DNA of 14,762 bases from Chloroflexota bacterium (GCA_021796315.1 JAJYOH010000084.1:1-14762); one strand, 5' to 3'; counted from the stretch's first letter, positions 1 through 7,703 are shown. Notes: generated by a model from the sequence alone, not told the origin. Program-made: numbers and translations.

Positions 1-39
1 AGGCGCAATGGCTTGTAAAAGTGCTAAAATCTCTGTCAT
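1..39 (-). CDS. Start of a gene cut by the window edge; possible transposase N-terminus
   Basis: Reading leftward from the ATG at 39 gives thirteen open codons, MTEILALLQAIAP, before the window ends. A GGAAAAG stretch lies a few bases upstream of the ATG and could serve as a ribosome binding site. The opening MTEILxLLQxIAP recalls the N-terminus of IS4/IS701-like transposases, but this comes from memory of similar openings and thirteen residues cannot prove it. A 6-bp hairpin (GTTGTG/CACAAC, 61-77) sits in its leader. If it is an insertion sequence, one of its ends should lie between 40 and about 270; no terminal repeat can be assigned without the other end. It could equally be an unrelated gene. 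Confidence 0.35.
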   Translation of the reverse strand, partial: MTEILALLQAIAP

Positions 40-266
40 GGGCTTTTCCGAGTAGGTTGGGTTGTGAGAGACACAACTTTACTCGATTAGCCCTATTTCA
101 TTCGTCTAATTTTGGCGAAGGTATTGATTAGGGAAAGTATGAAAAATTGCCATAACCAAGTACAAAACTCAAACCCGATACAATCCTAAATCATCTTGTG
201 AATATTATCACCATCTACTCGTGACATTTGATAATGCCTTTATTTTTGCCCATGCTGTATTATGAA

Positions 267-316
267 GGCGGAGACGGAATAAAGACACCTCCAAGATGCT
301 CCTCACTGTCTCCTCC
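267..316. repeat. Imperfect inverted repeat of GGCGGAGAC type
   Basis: GGCGGAGAC at 267-275 pairs with GTCTCCTCC at 308-316, with one mismatch in nine. The same purine/pyrimidine words (GGCGGAG, GTCTCC, GCCTCCGC) recur in the next hairpin at 327-357, so the block looks like a small family of related repeat arms, not a single structure. Confidence 0.4.
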
Positions 317-326
317 TTTGGCGAAA

Positions 327-365
327 GCCTCCGCTGGGTCTCCTTCCCGGCGGAGGCATGTTTTT
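327..365 (+). terminator. Strong hairpin followed by a T run on the plus strand
   Basis: GCCTCCGC (327-334) and GCGGAGGC (350-357) are perfect complements. The stem continues inward through a G-T wobble and GGG/CCC, giving about 12 bp around a 7-base loop. Reading rightward, the stem is followed by ATGTTTTT (358-365), the usual form of an intrinsic terminator. No plus-strand gene is visible upstream, so its purpose is unclear. It may belong to a repeat or mobile-element end, or block transcription coming from the left. Confidence 0.4.
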
Positions 366-371
366 AACACT

Positions 372-402
372 ACCGCCCTGCCAATTATTATGGCAGGGCG
401 GT
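372..402 (-). terminator. Perfect 12-bp hairpin after the histidine kinase gene
   Basis: ACCGCCCTGCCA (372-383) and TGGCAGGGCGGT (391-402) are perfect complements around a 7-base AT loop. The hairpin starts 31 bases after the histidine kinase stop codon. Neither side carries a clean T run (the minus strand continues AGTGTTAAAAA), so it may be a weak or factor-assisted terminator or a 3'-end stabilising structure for the signalling operon. Confidence 0.5.
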
Positions 403-432
403 AAATAAAATATGCGATGCGCCAATCTGCTC

Positions 433-1881
433 TTACGACTCCGCTGCCGGCAGAACAACACAGAACGATGCACCGCGTCCCAGCGTTGACTCGACCCATA
501 CACGGCCATGATGACTATCTACAATGGATTTTACGATGGCAAGCCCAAGGCCGGTTCCCCTCGTCTCTGCCACATTACTGCCGCGATAAAATTTCTCGAA
601 AATGTGGCTTTGTTCTTCACGTGGAATGCCGGGGCCATCATCTGTCACTTTCAATATCACCTGATCCCCTGTCGTGCTGATCTGCACGTTGATTTCACCG
701 CCTTCGGGGGCATATTTGATGGCATTGCCAATCAGGTTATCGATCATCTGGCGGAGACGAATTGGGTTGGCGCGCAAGGCGGGTAATTGAGGCGCTATAT
801 CCTGTTTAAGGCGGATATTCTTCTTTTGGACTAAAGCGTCGAGCAAACCTAACGAGTATTGCAAGACATTTTCCAATTGGACGGTTTCGCGTCGCGTGTC
901 AAAGCCAGATTCAAGCCGGCCCAGGTCAAGTAGATCATTAACCAATGTGGTGATGTTCTGGACGCTCCCCTGAACGCGATGCAAAAATTCCTTCTGTTGA
1001 TCTGTCAGCGGCCCCACACGTTCGACCAGTTCCGCGTAACCCAACACAGCTGTCAGCGGGGAACGCAAATCATGCGACACAGTATGAACAAAATCGTTCT
1101 TCATCTGATCAAGCCGTTTAAGATAAGTTATATCCTGCATTGTGATGGCCGAACCAATTTTTGGGATGACCGTATGTTGGGCGTTGAACACGCGGCCATC
1201 ATCGAAATTAATCTCATAATATTTAACCGCACCCTCGGCAGATTTGGCCAACATCGCTCGCAAGTCGGCATGCGAGATTATTTCTGCAACCGGCTTATTG
1301 CCAAAGTTACCATCGCCAAGTGCAAAAGCTTCACGAGCCACCCGATTGGCAAGCAAAATATTCAAATTATCGTCGAGAACAATGACACCATCTTCAATAT
1401 TCGTGATGATGGATTCCAAGCGCGCCTGCTCGGCTTCGGAAATGGAAGCGCGCTTTTCGAGGGATGTGGTCGTCTTCCTGACCTCGCGGCGAATCCAGTC
1501 ACCGAGGCGTCGGGCACGCGCCAAAGCTTGTTTAACGGCGGCCACTATGTCGTCCATTTTAAGAGGCGGGTAAAGGTATCCGCTTACCCCAGCAGCCAAT
1601 ACTGCTTTTGCCAATCCGGTTGTATCCTTGTCTGCGAACAATAAAATGGGGAGCGTGGGAAAACGGTCCAACTGCGCGGCCGCGGTTTCAACGCCGTTCC
1701 TGGCATCGAATGTTTCGCCGATCAACAAAAGTCCCGGGGACGACTCGTCAAGCGCTTTTACAAGACCGTCATAATCATGGACGATAGCCACATCATAATC
1801 AACAGCCTGCAAAGCGCGCTCCATCAAATGAAGCGTTTGCGACTCATCCAAAGCGAGAAGGATTAGTTCACGGTCTGCCAT
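433..1881 (-). CDS. Receiver-like/PAS sensor histidine kinase
   Basis: A 482-residue soluble sensor kinase expected to autophosphorylate on His and pass the phosphate to a response regulator. Residues 1-125 form a CheY-like domain, but the phosphoacceptor position is Gly55 and the conserved Lys position is Pro105, so this domain cannot be phosphorylated in the normal way. A short coiled linker (about 126-155) leads to a PAS domain (about 156-255). The kinase core follows: H box SHDLRSPL with His270, N box DNLIGNAIKY (381-390), G1 DDGPGIP (414-420), F box IFEKFYR (427-433) and G2 GTGLGL (442-447), all intact. No membrane segment or signal peptide is seen, so it senses in the cytoplasm or through its partner. 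The start lies 6 bases after the stop of the receiver-GAF gene, so the two form an operon. Its real phosphate acceptor is not in this window. Confidence 0.93.
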   Translation of the reverse strand: MADRELILLALDESQTLHLMERALQAVDYDVAIVHDYDGLVKALDESSPGLLLIGETFDARNGVETAAAQLDRFPTLPILLFADKDTTGLAKAVLAAGVSGYLYPPLKMDDIVAAVKQALARARRLGDWIRREVRKTTTSLEKRASISEAEQARLESIITNIEDGVIVLDDNLNILLANRVAREAFALGDGNFGNKPVAEIISHADLRAMLAKSAEGAVKYYEINFDDGRVFNAQHTVIPKIGSAITMQDITYLKRLDQMKNDFVHTVSHDLRSPLTAVLGYAELVERVGPLTDQQKEFLHRVQGSVQNITTLVNDLLDLGRLESGFDTRRETVQLENVLQYSLGLLDALVQKKNIRLKQDIAPQLPALRANPIRLRQMIDNLIGNAIKYAPEGGEINVQISTTGDQVILKVTDDGPGIPREEQSHIFEKFYRGSNVAETRGTGLGLAIVKSIVDSHHGRVWVESTLGRGASFCVVLPAAES

Positions 1882-1887
1882 GAAAAC

Positions 1888-3054
1888 TTATCTGGCCTTC
1901 CCCGCGTAAGGCGGGATGGTTTTTTCGGCAGCCCGCGAAAGCCTTTGCAAAGAACTTTGAATGGTATTCAAAGCTTGCTTCTGCGCGCCATTCAAAGGAC
2001 CAGGCGCGCCGGAAATCAAAGCATCAAGCGGATACATCGAAACCTGCATTTCTTCGTGAATAGACTCGCGCAAAGCCTCGAGCATGGCATTGCGCGTTTT
2101 TTCATTGATGCGCGCAGCCTCGGCAGTTTGCTCGATGGTTCGGAACAGGCGCGAATTGACCAGTGAGATGGCCGCAAAATCGGCCACTGCCTCCAGCAGA
2201 CTTTGCACCGATTTATCGATCTCACGATCCGCTCTGCGGACAACGAGCAATAAACCGATCACTTCATTCTGGACTTTGAGCGGCACAACCGCCGCAGATT
2301 TTCCCAGGGTGGCTACTTTGAATTTTTCAAGCGGTGCGCCATTGATGGTTAAAGATTCGCCAGAAAAAGCCACCAATGAACTGAGGCCGTCATCCAAAGG
2401 TTGGTTGAGTTTTCTCGCCCAACCGTCGGGCAGATTGCGGGACGCTGTTAAAAGATAGTTCCTGGTTTTATCGTCGCGCAACATCAACCAACTCATGTCC
2501 GCTTCCGAGACTTGCAATGCGCCTTCGAGGATCCGGCCAAAAAGTTGCCGCTGGTCGGTGATGGAAATGACAGCTTTACCGATTGAAAGGATGGTTGTCA
2601 ATTCGCGCAGTTTGCGTTGAAGTTCCTGGTTGGTAGTTTGAAGCTGCTGATCGAGTTGGAGGCGGGCGCGAGTTTCGCGTGTTTGTTGGAGTGAGCGTTC
2701 GATCACGCTCACAATTTCCACATCCCGCGATGGCCAGAAAATCACATCAACTGCGCCGAGCCTGAAAGCCTGAATAACGCTTTGTTCCTGTCCCTTTTCG
2801 GCCACAATAACCAGCGGCGCCTTAATACCCTGTGATGTCAATGCCGCCAACAGATCCTTACCGCTTAAACCGGGCAGGTTTAAATTTGCAATGATCAGAT
2901 CAGGAGGAGTCTGAACTGCCTGTTTTATTGCCGAAGCAGCTTCGCCAACGACATTTACATCATATCCAAGCGGTTTGAGAGCCTGTCGGGCAATCAAATC
3001 ACTGATGTCGGGATCACTTTCGACGATGAGAATCCGTTCCCCGGAAGACATCAT
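1888..3054 (-). CDS. Degenerate receiver-GAF protein with DHp-like tail
   Basis: A 388-residue cytoplasmic signalling protein, first gene of the operon with the histidine kinase. Residues 7-120 form a receiver fold (ILIVESDPD start, NLNLPGLSG loop), but the phosphoacceptor is Asn57 and the usual Lys is Trp107, so classical phosphorylation is not expected. A coiled coil (about 121-155) joins it to a GAF domain (about 156-305), a fold that binds small ligands or mediates dimer contacts. The last 70 residues (about 318-380; IHEEMQ near His333, GPLN near 352-355, then a long helix) resemble the two-helix dimerisation domain of histidine kinases, but no ATPase domain follows. It could therefore dimerise with, or be phosphorylated by, the downstream kinase; that is inference. 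Two consecutive ATGs (3054 and 3051) are possible starts; only a weak AGG precedes them. Confidence 0.88.
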   Translation of the reverse strand: MMSSGERILIVESDPDISDLIARQALKPLGYDVNVVGEAASAIKQAVQTPPDLIIANLNLPGLSGKDLLAALTSQGIKAPLVIVAEKGQEQSVIQAFRLGAVDVIFWPSRDVEIVSVIERSLQQTRETRARLQLDQQLQTTNQELQRKLRELTTILSIGKAVISITDQRQLFGRILEGALQVSEADMSWLMLRDDKTRNYLLTASRNLPDGWARKLNQPLDDGLSSLVAFSGESLTINGAPLEKFKVATLGKSAAVVPLKVQNEVIGLLLVVRRADREIDKSVQSLLEAVADFAAISLVNSRLFRTIEQTAEAARINEKTRNAMLEALRESIHEEMQVSMYPLDALISGAPGPLNGAQKQALNTIQSSLQRLSRAAEKTIPPYAGKAR

Positions 3055-3069
3055 ATATACCTGGTATAT
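3055..3069. promoter_or_regulatory. Perfect 7-bp dyad in the divergent control region
   Basis: ATATACC (3055-3061) and GGTATAT (3063-3069) form a perfect dyad centred on one T, directly before the ATG pair of the receiver-GAF gene and within the 68-base gap to the divergent GT2 gene. Its position would let a bound protein, or an RNA hairpin at the start codon, control the signalling operon. No clear -35/-10 pair could be assigned in the gap. The short AT-rich dyad could be chance. Confidence 0.3.
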
Positions 3070-3106
3070 CCTAATATTTTTTAGATACTCTCAACGAACC
3101 ACAACT

Positions 3107-3113
3107 AAGGAAG
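3107..3113 (+). promoter_or_regulatory. Shine-Dalgarno supporting a TTG start
   Basis: AAGGAAG ends 9 bases before the TTG at 3123, a suitable spacing. The first in-frame ATG (3204) has no such element upstream. This decides in favour of the TTG start for the GT2 gene. Confidence 0.55.
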
Positions 3114-3122
3114 ACCCTCGAG

Positions 3123-4184
3123 TTGCCGTATTTGAACCTGAATAATTCTAACGCAAAAAGCTCCCGTAGTCCGTATACAGGTAGATTACAATTGCACTGC
3201 AAAATGGCTGAGCACATCAATTTCCAAAATTATCGCATTGCGGCTGTGATCCCTGCTTTTCGTGTGGAAAATGAGATCGAATCTGTCCTGCACGGACTGC
3301 CGACCTACGTCACAAATATCATTGTGGTGGATGACGCTTCGCCGGATCACACCTCGGACCTGGTAGCGGCTCTCGCTAAACGCGACCGCCGCCTCGTCCT
3401 GATTCGGCACGAGCGCAACCAGGGCGTGGGCGGCGCATTGGTCAGCGGTTTCCGCAAAGCGCTCGAACTCGGCGCGCAGATCATCGTCAAAATCGACGGC
3501 GACGGCCAGATGGATGTCAGCCGTTTCCCCGACCTGTTAATGCCGCTCATTCAAGGTAAAGCGGATTACGCCAAAGGCAACCGTTTCCGAGACTTTACCG
3601 CGCTCCAGCAAATGCCGCTCATCCGGCGTATCGGCAATATGGGGCTGGGTTTCCTTTCCAAAGCTGCCACCGGTTACTGGAATCTGTTCGACCCCACCAA
3701 CGGCTTCGTCGCCATCCGCGCCGAGACGCTGGCGCAACTGCCGCTCGATAAGATCGATCACACTTATTATTTCGAAACTTCCATGCTGGCAAATCTATAT
3801 CTACTCGGCGCGGTTGTGAAGGATGTTCCCATGCCTGCACGCTATAAAGGCGAGGTATCCAGCCTGGTCATTCATCGTGTGCTGTTTGAATTCCCCTTCA
3901 AATTATTCAGTACGCTCCTGCGGCGTATACTGCTCAAAAGTTTCATCTATGACTTTTCAATGGCAAGCATTTATATTTTCACCGGCCTGCCGCTTTTATT
4001 ATTTGGTCTGATCTTTGGAAGCGTCAAATGGATTCAATATGCCCAACGCGGCGTCGCCGCACCAACGGGGACGGTCATCCTGCCGACGCTATCTGTGCTG
4101 CTCGGAATCCAATTCCTGCTATCGGCCATCGAAATCGATTTGCGTTCCGTGCCGCAGGAACCTCTTTCACAGCCGCTTACCTAG
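3123..4184 (+). CDS. Membrane-anchored GT2 glycosyltransferase (polyprenyl-phosphate sugar synthase type)
   Basis: A 353-residue family 2 glycosyltransferase. The GT-A domain spans about residues 38-265: IPAF nucleotide-binding start, VVDDASPDHT with Asp70/Asp71, DGDGQM with Asp125/Asp127 as the metal-binding motif, and DPTNGF (190-195). This pattern fits dolichol/polyprenyl-phosphate mannosyl- or glucosyltransferases, which move a sugar from a nucleotide donor to a lipid carrier at the inner membrane face. Two C-terminal membrane segments (about 279-299 and 316-336) anchor it. The TTG start has a good Shine-Dalgarno; translation from ATG 3204 would give 326 residues and still keep the whole catalytic domain. 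It is the only plus-strand gene supported here, divergent from the signalling operon, and ends 6 bases before the stop of the convergent membrane-protein gene. It could supply lipid-linked sugar to the GT87 enzyme encoded nearby; that is inference. Confidence 0.9.
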   Translation: MPYLNLNNSNAKSSRSPYTGRLQLHCKMAEHINFQNYRIAAVIPAFRVENEIESVLHGLPTYVTNIIVVDDASPDHTSDLVAALAKRDRRLVLIRHERNQGVGGALVSGFRKALELGAQIIVKIDGDGQMDVSRFPDLLMPLIQGKADYAKGNRFRDFTALQQMPLIRRIGNMGLGFLSKAATGYWNLFDPTNGFVAIRAETLAQLPLDKIDHTYYFETSMLANLYLLGAVVKDVPMPARYKGEVSSLVIHRVLFEFPFKLFSTLLRRILLKSFIYDFSMASIYIFTGLPLLLFGLIFGSVKWIQYAQRGVAAPTGTVILPTLSVLLGIQFLLSAIEIDLRSVPQEPLSQPLT

Positions 4185-4190
4185 AACTCG

Positions 4191-4973
4191 TTAACCTTGA
4201 TAAACAGGCTTCCTGTTTTGAATTACCCACAACGAAATCCCTTGAAGAATAAGAGCTGTCAGGATTGCGGCGATGAAGGCAATCGTAATCCCGACCGGCA
4301 AAAGTAAAGATAGAACCAGGTAAAAACCGGCAAAAGAAAATAATCCCATGACGAGGCCGCGCAGCACTTCGTTTGCTGATGCGTGACCCTGCTGATGATG
4401 TGCGAAAGCTGTCAGGGTGGCGGTCATGATCGGCAGCGTGGACAGCAAACCAGCGAGGCGCGCGCCCATAAAAGGCGCAAGTTCTGTCAGAAGCAAAACA
4501 AAGACCGTGGTGATGATTACGCGTGCCGGAAGGTCCCAGCGTGGAATGGAAACGGGAAGCGCCGCGCCCGCCACAGGTCGAGGCATGAGGCGCAAGGTCA
4601 GCGCAAAGGTTAGGGCGATCAGGAAGAACAACGGCCAGAGCGGAATGAAAACGGACTTCAATATAAAAGTTGAAATTAGAAACAGCGCTGTGCTGACAAA
4701 AAGCGTGACCGGCCATTTCTGAAAAACGGCTAGCCAGGCATAACTCAAGCTGAAAACCGCCAACGAAATGCCGCCGCTTAAAATCCCCAAAGATGTGACC
4801 AACCCAAAAGCCGCCCCGTGACTGATGGCGATGAAGAAAACCACCGGCCCGGATGTGAGCGGCAAAGCCACGACCCAACCACTGACCGCGTGTCCCCATT
4901 TTCGTCCGGCGAGGCTCGCGCCGCCGATCAACATTGGGGTGAGAATTAATTTCAAGATGAGGGTATTGTCCAT
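4191..4973 (-). CDS. Eight-helix membrane protein with internal duplication
   Basis: A 260-residue, almost wholly hydrophobic protein with about eight membrane helices. I do not recognise the family. Two halves look related: residues 11-57 (GGASLAG...VVALPLTSGPVVFFIAISHG) and 162-207 (MGARLAGLLSTLPIMTATLTAFAHHQQG) share a Gly-rich helix, a Leu-Pro break and a helix ending in His/Gln-Gly. This points to a two-repeat transporter- or channel-like fold. A 30-residue basic loop (about 127-150) separates the halves. Upstream of the ATG there is no clear Shine-Dalgarno; the 103-base gap to the GT87 gene contains GAGATAAAC twice (4985-4993, 4995-5003). It may be transcribed with the GT87 and peptidase genes. 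It converges on the GT2 gene with only 6 bases between the stop codons. Confidence 0.82.
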   Translation of the reverse strand: MDNTLILKLILTPMLIGGASLAGRKWGHAVSGWVVALPLTSGPVVFFIAISHGAAFGLVTSLGILSGGISLAVFSLSYAWLAVFQKWPVTLFVSTALFLISTFILKSVFIPLWPLFFLIALTFALTLRLMPRPVAGAALPVSIPRWDLPARVIITTVFVLLLTELAPFMGARLAGLLSTLPIMTATLTAFAHHQQGHASANEVLRGLVMGLFSFAGFYLVLSLLLPVGITIAFIAAILTALILQGISLWVIQNRKPVYQG

Positions 4974-5076
4974 GAATTTAACCGGAGATAAACAGAGATA
5001 AACAAAGATTGAAAAGGCGCTTTTGAAAATTGTTGGTCTGTGGTTTAAAGCCCTATATCGAGGTATGAACGCAATT

Positions 5077-6474
5077 CTATTCTGAAGTCTGAAGAGTTAG
5101 AAAGCCGTTTTGGAAAAAAGAATTCCATTTGGAAAATATGGAAGATGGCTCTGCATGTTTCGAGGTTGACCACATCAACCACAACCCAATCAACGGCGCG
5201 ACAAGGCGGCCATACGACCAGGGGAAAAAGTCAAAGGTCGGCAAAATGAACTCGAGGAAATAGGCAAAACCAAACCACATCCACTCGGAGGGCGCTTCGA
5301 TCTTTTTGAGCATCAGCAAAAATGCCAGTGCAGTGAAAATTCCGTGATGCTCCCAGACGATGGGCGAAGCGAGGGTCATCAAAACAAAAAGCGGAGGCAT
5401 GGCATTCAGCAGACGTGCGCCACGTTCTTCGGACTGGAAGAAGGTTTGGGCGCGAACACATTGCGCCATCACGAAAAGCGTGGCAGCGCCCAGCAAAGCT
5501 TTGGCGGCATAGATCAACAAGTGAATGGCAGACGAACTCAAATGCAAGTAAGGCCCGATGAAACGCAGGAACGAATCGAATGACGTATCATGAAAAATTG
5601 CGTCTTTTGAAACTGCAAGCCATTGGATGTTCTGAAGATAATCAAAGAAAGGCGTGACGCCATTGGTTGCCACCGTGATCAGGCCAATGAGAACGACATT
5701 CAATCCAAACCAGGCCAACCAACGCCAATCTTTTTCCGACAAAAAAGCCAGCGCCAAAACGGCGGGAGAACTCTTGAGGTGAACAGCAATAGCCATCATC
5801 AACGCCGAAAGGAATGGACGTTTGGGATAAAGCAGAAGGCTCAGGAAAATAAAGTTCAGCGTGTGGATATTAACCTGTACATAATCGAGCGTCCTCAGGA
5901 GAGGCGTGTTGACGAGCATAAAGAGTGTGGTTGTCAACGCGGCTAAACGGGGAGAAAAACCATAGCGTTCCAACACTCGCAACAATAAAACAAAAAAGGC
6001 CATCAGCGAAAAGAAATTCAACAGCCACAACACGAGCAGGAACGGCTCATCGCCAAGCGGCGCGATATATTGCAGCAACGTCGCCCAAAACGGCGGATAA
6101 AAATAAGTGTCGGGCAAATGCTGATGATTGAAAAGCGCAGTGGCCGCTTCGAGATAATAGGTGTAATCGCCGTACCTAAAATGCTCGCGCAAAAAGTTTA
6201 GATACGTCCAGCAGACAATGAAGAATCCGGAGACAGCCAGGACATTCGATTTTGTGATACGCCCCGCTTGTAAAAGATAAAGAAACAAGCCAGCCAAAAG
6301 CCATGTCAACGTCACGGATGCCAATGCGGTCGGGAGGTCGGTCAACGGCCAATGCTGGATAAAAAGGTTAAGCCCTGCTGTCCCCTGCCAAAGATAAATA
6401 GCCAGGACACTGGCCGCGACCATCAAAGTGATCGCGGCCCAGATGCCAAGTGCAATTCGTGAAGATCGGGTCAT
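5077..6474 (-). CDS. GT87-like polyprenyl-phosphate mannosyltransferase
   Basis: A 465-residue multi-pass protein with about ten to twelve membrane helices, built like GT-C glycosyltransferases of family 87 (DUF2029). Visible signatures are YGDYTYYLEAA with Asp103 in the first extracytoplasmic loop, YFYPPFW (124-130), VQVNIHTL around 199-206, VHLKSSPAVL (231-240) and SPIVWEHH (370-377). Known members transfer mannose from polyprenyl-phosphate-mannose to cell-envelope glycans on the outer face of the membrane; the acceptor here cannot be read from the sequence. Its ATG overlaps the TGA of the peptidase/SH3 gene (ATGA, 6471-6474), so the two are translationally coupled. The C-terminal 30 residues after the last helix are polar and look unconserved. 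Confidence 0.85.
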   Translation of the reverse strand: MTRSSRIALGIWAAITLMVAASVLAIYLWQGTAGLNLFIQHWPLTDLPTALASVTLTWLLAGLFLYLLQAGRITKSNVLAVSGFFIVCWTYLNFLREHFRYGDYTYYLEAATALFNHQHLPDTYFYPPFWATLLQYIAPLGDEPFLLVLWLLNFFSLMAFFVLLLRVLERYGFSPRLAALTTTLFMLVNTPLLRTLDYVQVNIHTLNFIFLSLLLYPKRPFLSALMMAIAVHLKSSPAVLALAFLSEKDWRWLAWFGLNVVLIGLITVATNGVTPFFDYLQNIQWLAVSKDAIFHDTSFDSFLRFIGPYLHLSSSAIHLLIYAAKALLGAATLFVMAQCVRAQTFFQSEERGARLLNAMPPLFVLMTLASPIVWEHHGIFTALAFLLMLKKIEAPSEWMWFGFAYFLEFILPTFDFFPWSYGRLVAPLIGLWLMWSTSKHAEPSSIFSKWNSFFQNGFLTLQTSE

Positions 6475-7703
6475 GATTTTAATTGAACGTAATCCGCGGC
6501 AACGTAGCCGATCAATCCATTTGAGTCACGCACATTGATCCACTGTCCGGACTTGCCCACCTTGGCAGTGGCCGTATTGACCGGCTCGATCACAGTCAGA
6601 GATGAACCGGCCTTCTCAACCGCAACCAACGCCCCGCCAAGTGAAGGCGCTTTTCGCAAACGCACTCCGCTTGAACCGACGCTCTGCGAAACCATAACTT
6701 GAAATCTTTGCGGCTGAGACGCAGGAATAGTCGCAGGAGTCGTTGACGGAGTCGGCGTGGATGGAGTTGGAGTTGAGGGTGTGGATGCAGGCGTCGCAAC
6801 AGGCGTGGACCCGGAAGCGGGTGCGGCGACAGTTGACTTTTCCACGAACCAGGCCGCCACATAACCTTGCTGTCCCTGCGGGTCGCGGACATAGATCCAC
6901 TGGTTGTTCACACCGAGTTTTGCAAGCGCACTGTTCTTATCTTCGATGACATTCAATTGTGTGCCGGGCATCTCAGCGAAGTTGGCAGGTGAAGTTGATG
7001 AAGCCTGCAAGTGCAATTTGATTCCAGCAGTAGCCGCCGCGACCACCTGTAAAACAAGATCAGTTGTGACAGGCGCAGGCATGGATGGAGTCGTTGCCGG
7101 CGTAGTAGCCGGTGTAGTAGCCGGTGTCGTAGCGGGAGTCGTTCCCGGCGTGGGGGGAGGCGTGGACGTTCCGCTTCCTGCCGCCTGATACCAGGCAACA
7201 GCTTTGATGGCGCGCTGAAGAGGAAGTCCCTGACTAAAGCGAGACATGAGCATAACTTGATTTGTTTCCGGCGGGTTGGGATATGGGTCTTGCATCACAT
7301 AGTCGTTACCCTGCTTACTTAATAAGACCACCCAATGTGTTTGAAGTCCGGCGGCGGGGCTGTAATCCACTTCGACGATGACGGGGTTTCCAGCGGCGAG
7401 CGAAGCGTCGATCTGCGAAAGCGGCGCATCGCTGTTGGTGCAAAGGGTAAGGCCGGTGCTTTTGACTTGCGGATAAATACCAGTAACAGCGCCCCACACA
7501 ATGGATTCATCGATGAAGCCGCCACGGGCGGTGAGCTTGGTATTGAGCGAGGCGGGAGTTTCGGTATAGCCCCAGCCACTGATGTACATCGAGAGGCAGG
7601 TCAATGCACAACCGACATAGCCGATGGTATCAGGGCCGCCGCCGATCTTGTTATTCTTCCATTGCGGATCTTGTTGAGAGTAACGGACAATGTTGAAACC
7701 CAT
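6471..7703 (-). CDS. C39-like cysteine peptidase with two SH3-like domains
   Basis: A 410-residue protein. Residues 1-172 resemble the papain-like Peptidase_C39_2 fold: QQDPQW (10-15), Cys32 in GCALTCLSM, His123 in THWVVLL and Asp139 in QDPYP are in the expected order for a Gln/Cys/His/Asp active site. Two SH3-like domains follow (about 213-288 and 333-408; both contain QWI(Y/N)VRD and GYVAA), separated by Thr/Pro linkers (about 180-211 and 291-331). Such domains usually bind cell-wall or surface material. The frame is open 53 codons further upstream, but the ATG at 7703 has AAAGGAG just before it and a TATAAT 35 bases upstream, so that start is chosen. From that start no signal peptide is visible, which is odd for an apparent envelope protein. 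The upstream open stretch is mildly hydrophobic but would place the -10 box inside the gene. It is the first gene of an operon with the overlapping GT87 gene. Confidence 0.87.
   Translation of the reverse strand: MGFNIVRYSQQDPQWKNNKIGGGPDTIGYVGCALTCLSMYISGWGYTETPASLNTKLTARGGFIDESIVWGAVTGIYPQVKSTGLTLCTNSDAPLSQIDASLAAGNPVIVEVDYSPAAGLQTHWVVLLSKQGNDYVMQDPYPNPPETNQVMLMSRFSQGLPLQRAIKAVAWYQAAGSGTSTPPPTPGTTPATTPATTPATTPATTPSMPAPVTTDLVLQVVAAATAGIKLHLQASSTSPANFAEMPGTQLNVIEDKNSALAKLGVNNQWIYVRDPQGQQGYVAAWFVEKSTVAAPASGSTPVATPASTPSTPTPSTPTPSTTPATIPASQPQRFQVMVSQSVGSSGVRLRKAPSLGGALVAVEKAGSSLTVIEPVNTATAKVGKSGQWINVRDSNGLIGYVAADYVQLKS
7086..7142 (-). repeat. 12-base tandem repeat coding a Thr-Thr-Pro-Ala linker
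   Basis: Residues 188-206 of the peptidase/SH3 protein are four to five copies of TTPA, encoded by a near-identical 12-base unit. It forms the linker between the catalytic and first SH3-like domain. Such repeats change copy number readily and are typical sites of O-glycosylation in surface proteins. Confidence 0.75.

Larger units (their letters stand above)
40..432. other. Gene-free stretch with several hairpins
   Basis: No coding region is convincing here: the open frames are short, lack ribosome binding sites and overlap hairpins. The left part (40-260) is AT-rich and holds only the small 61-77 hairpin. The right part (265-402) is a run of GC-rich inverted repeats described separately. The stretch separates the possible transposase start from the 3' end of the histidine kinase gene. 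Confidence 0.6.

Noticed and set aside
979..1644. A 221-residue plus-strand open frame within the histidine kinase gene.
   Set aside because: It is antisense to well-conserved kinase and PAS sequence, has no domain, and its composition is that of a shadow frame.
4177..4899. A 240-residue minus-strand open frame overlapping the eight-helix membrane protein.
   Set aside because: It is rich in Arg, His and Ser without pattern, and is a frame-shifted shadow of the hydrophobic protein in the same strand.
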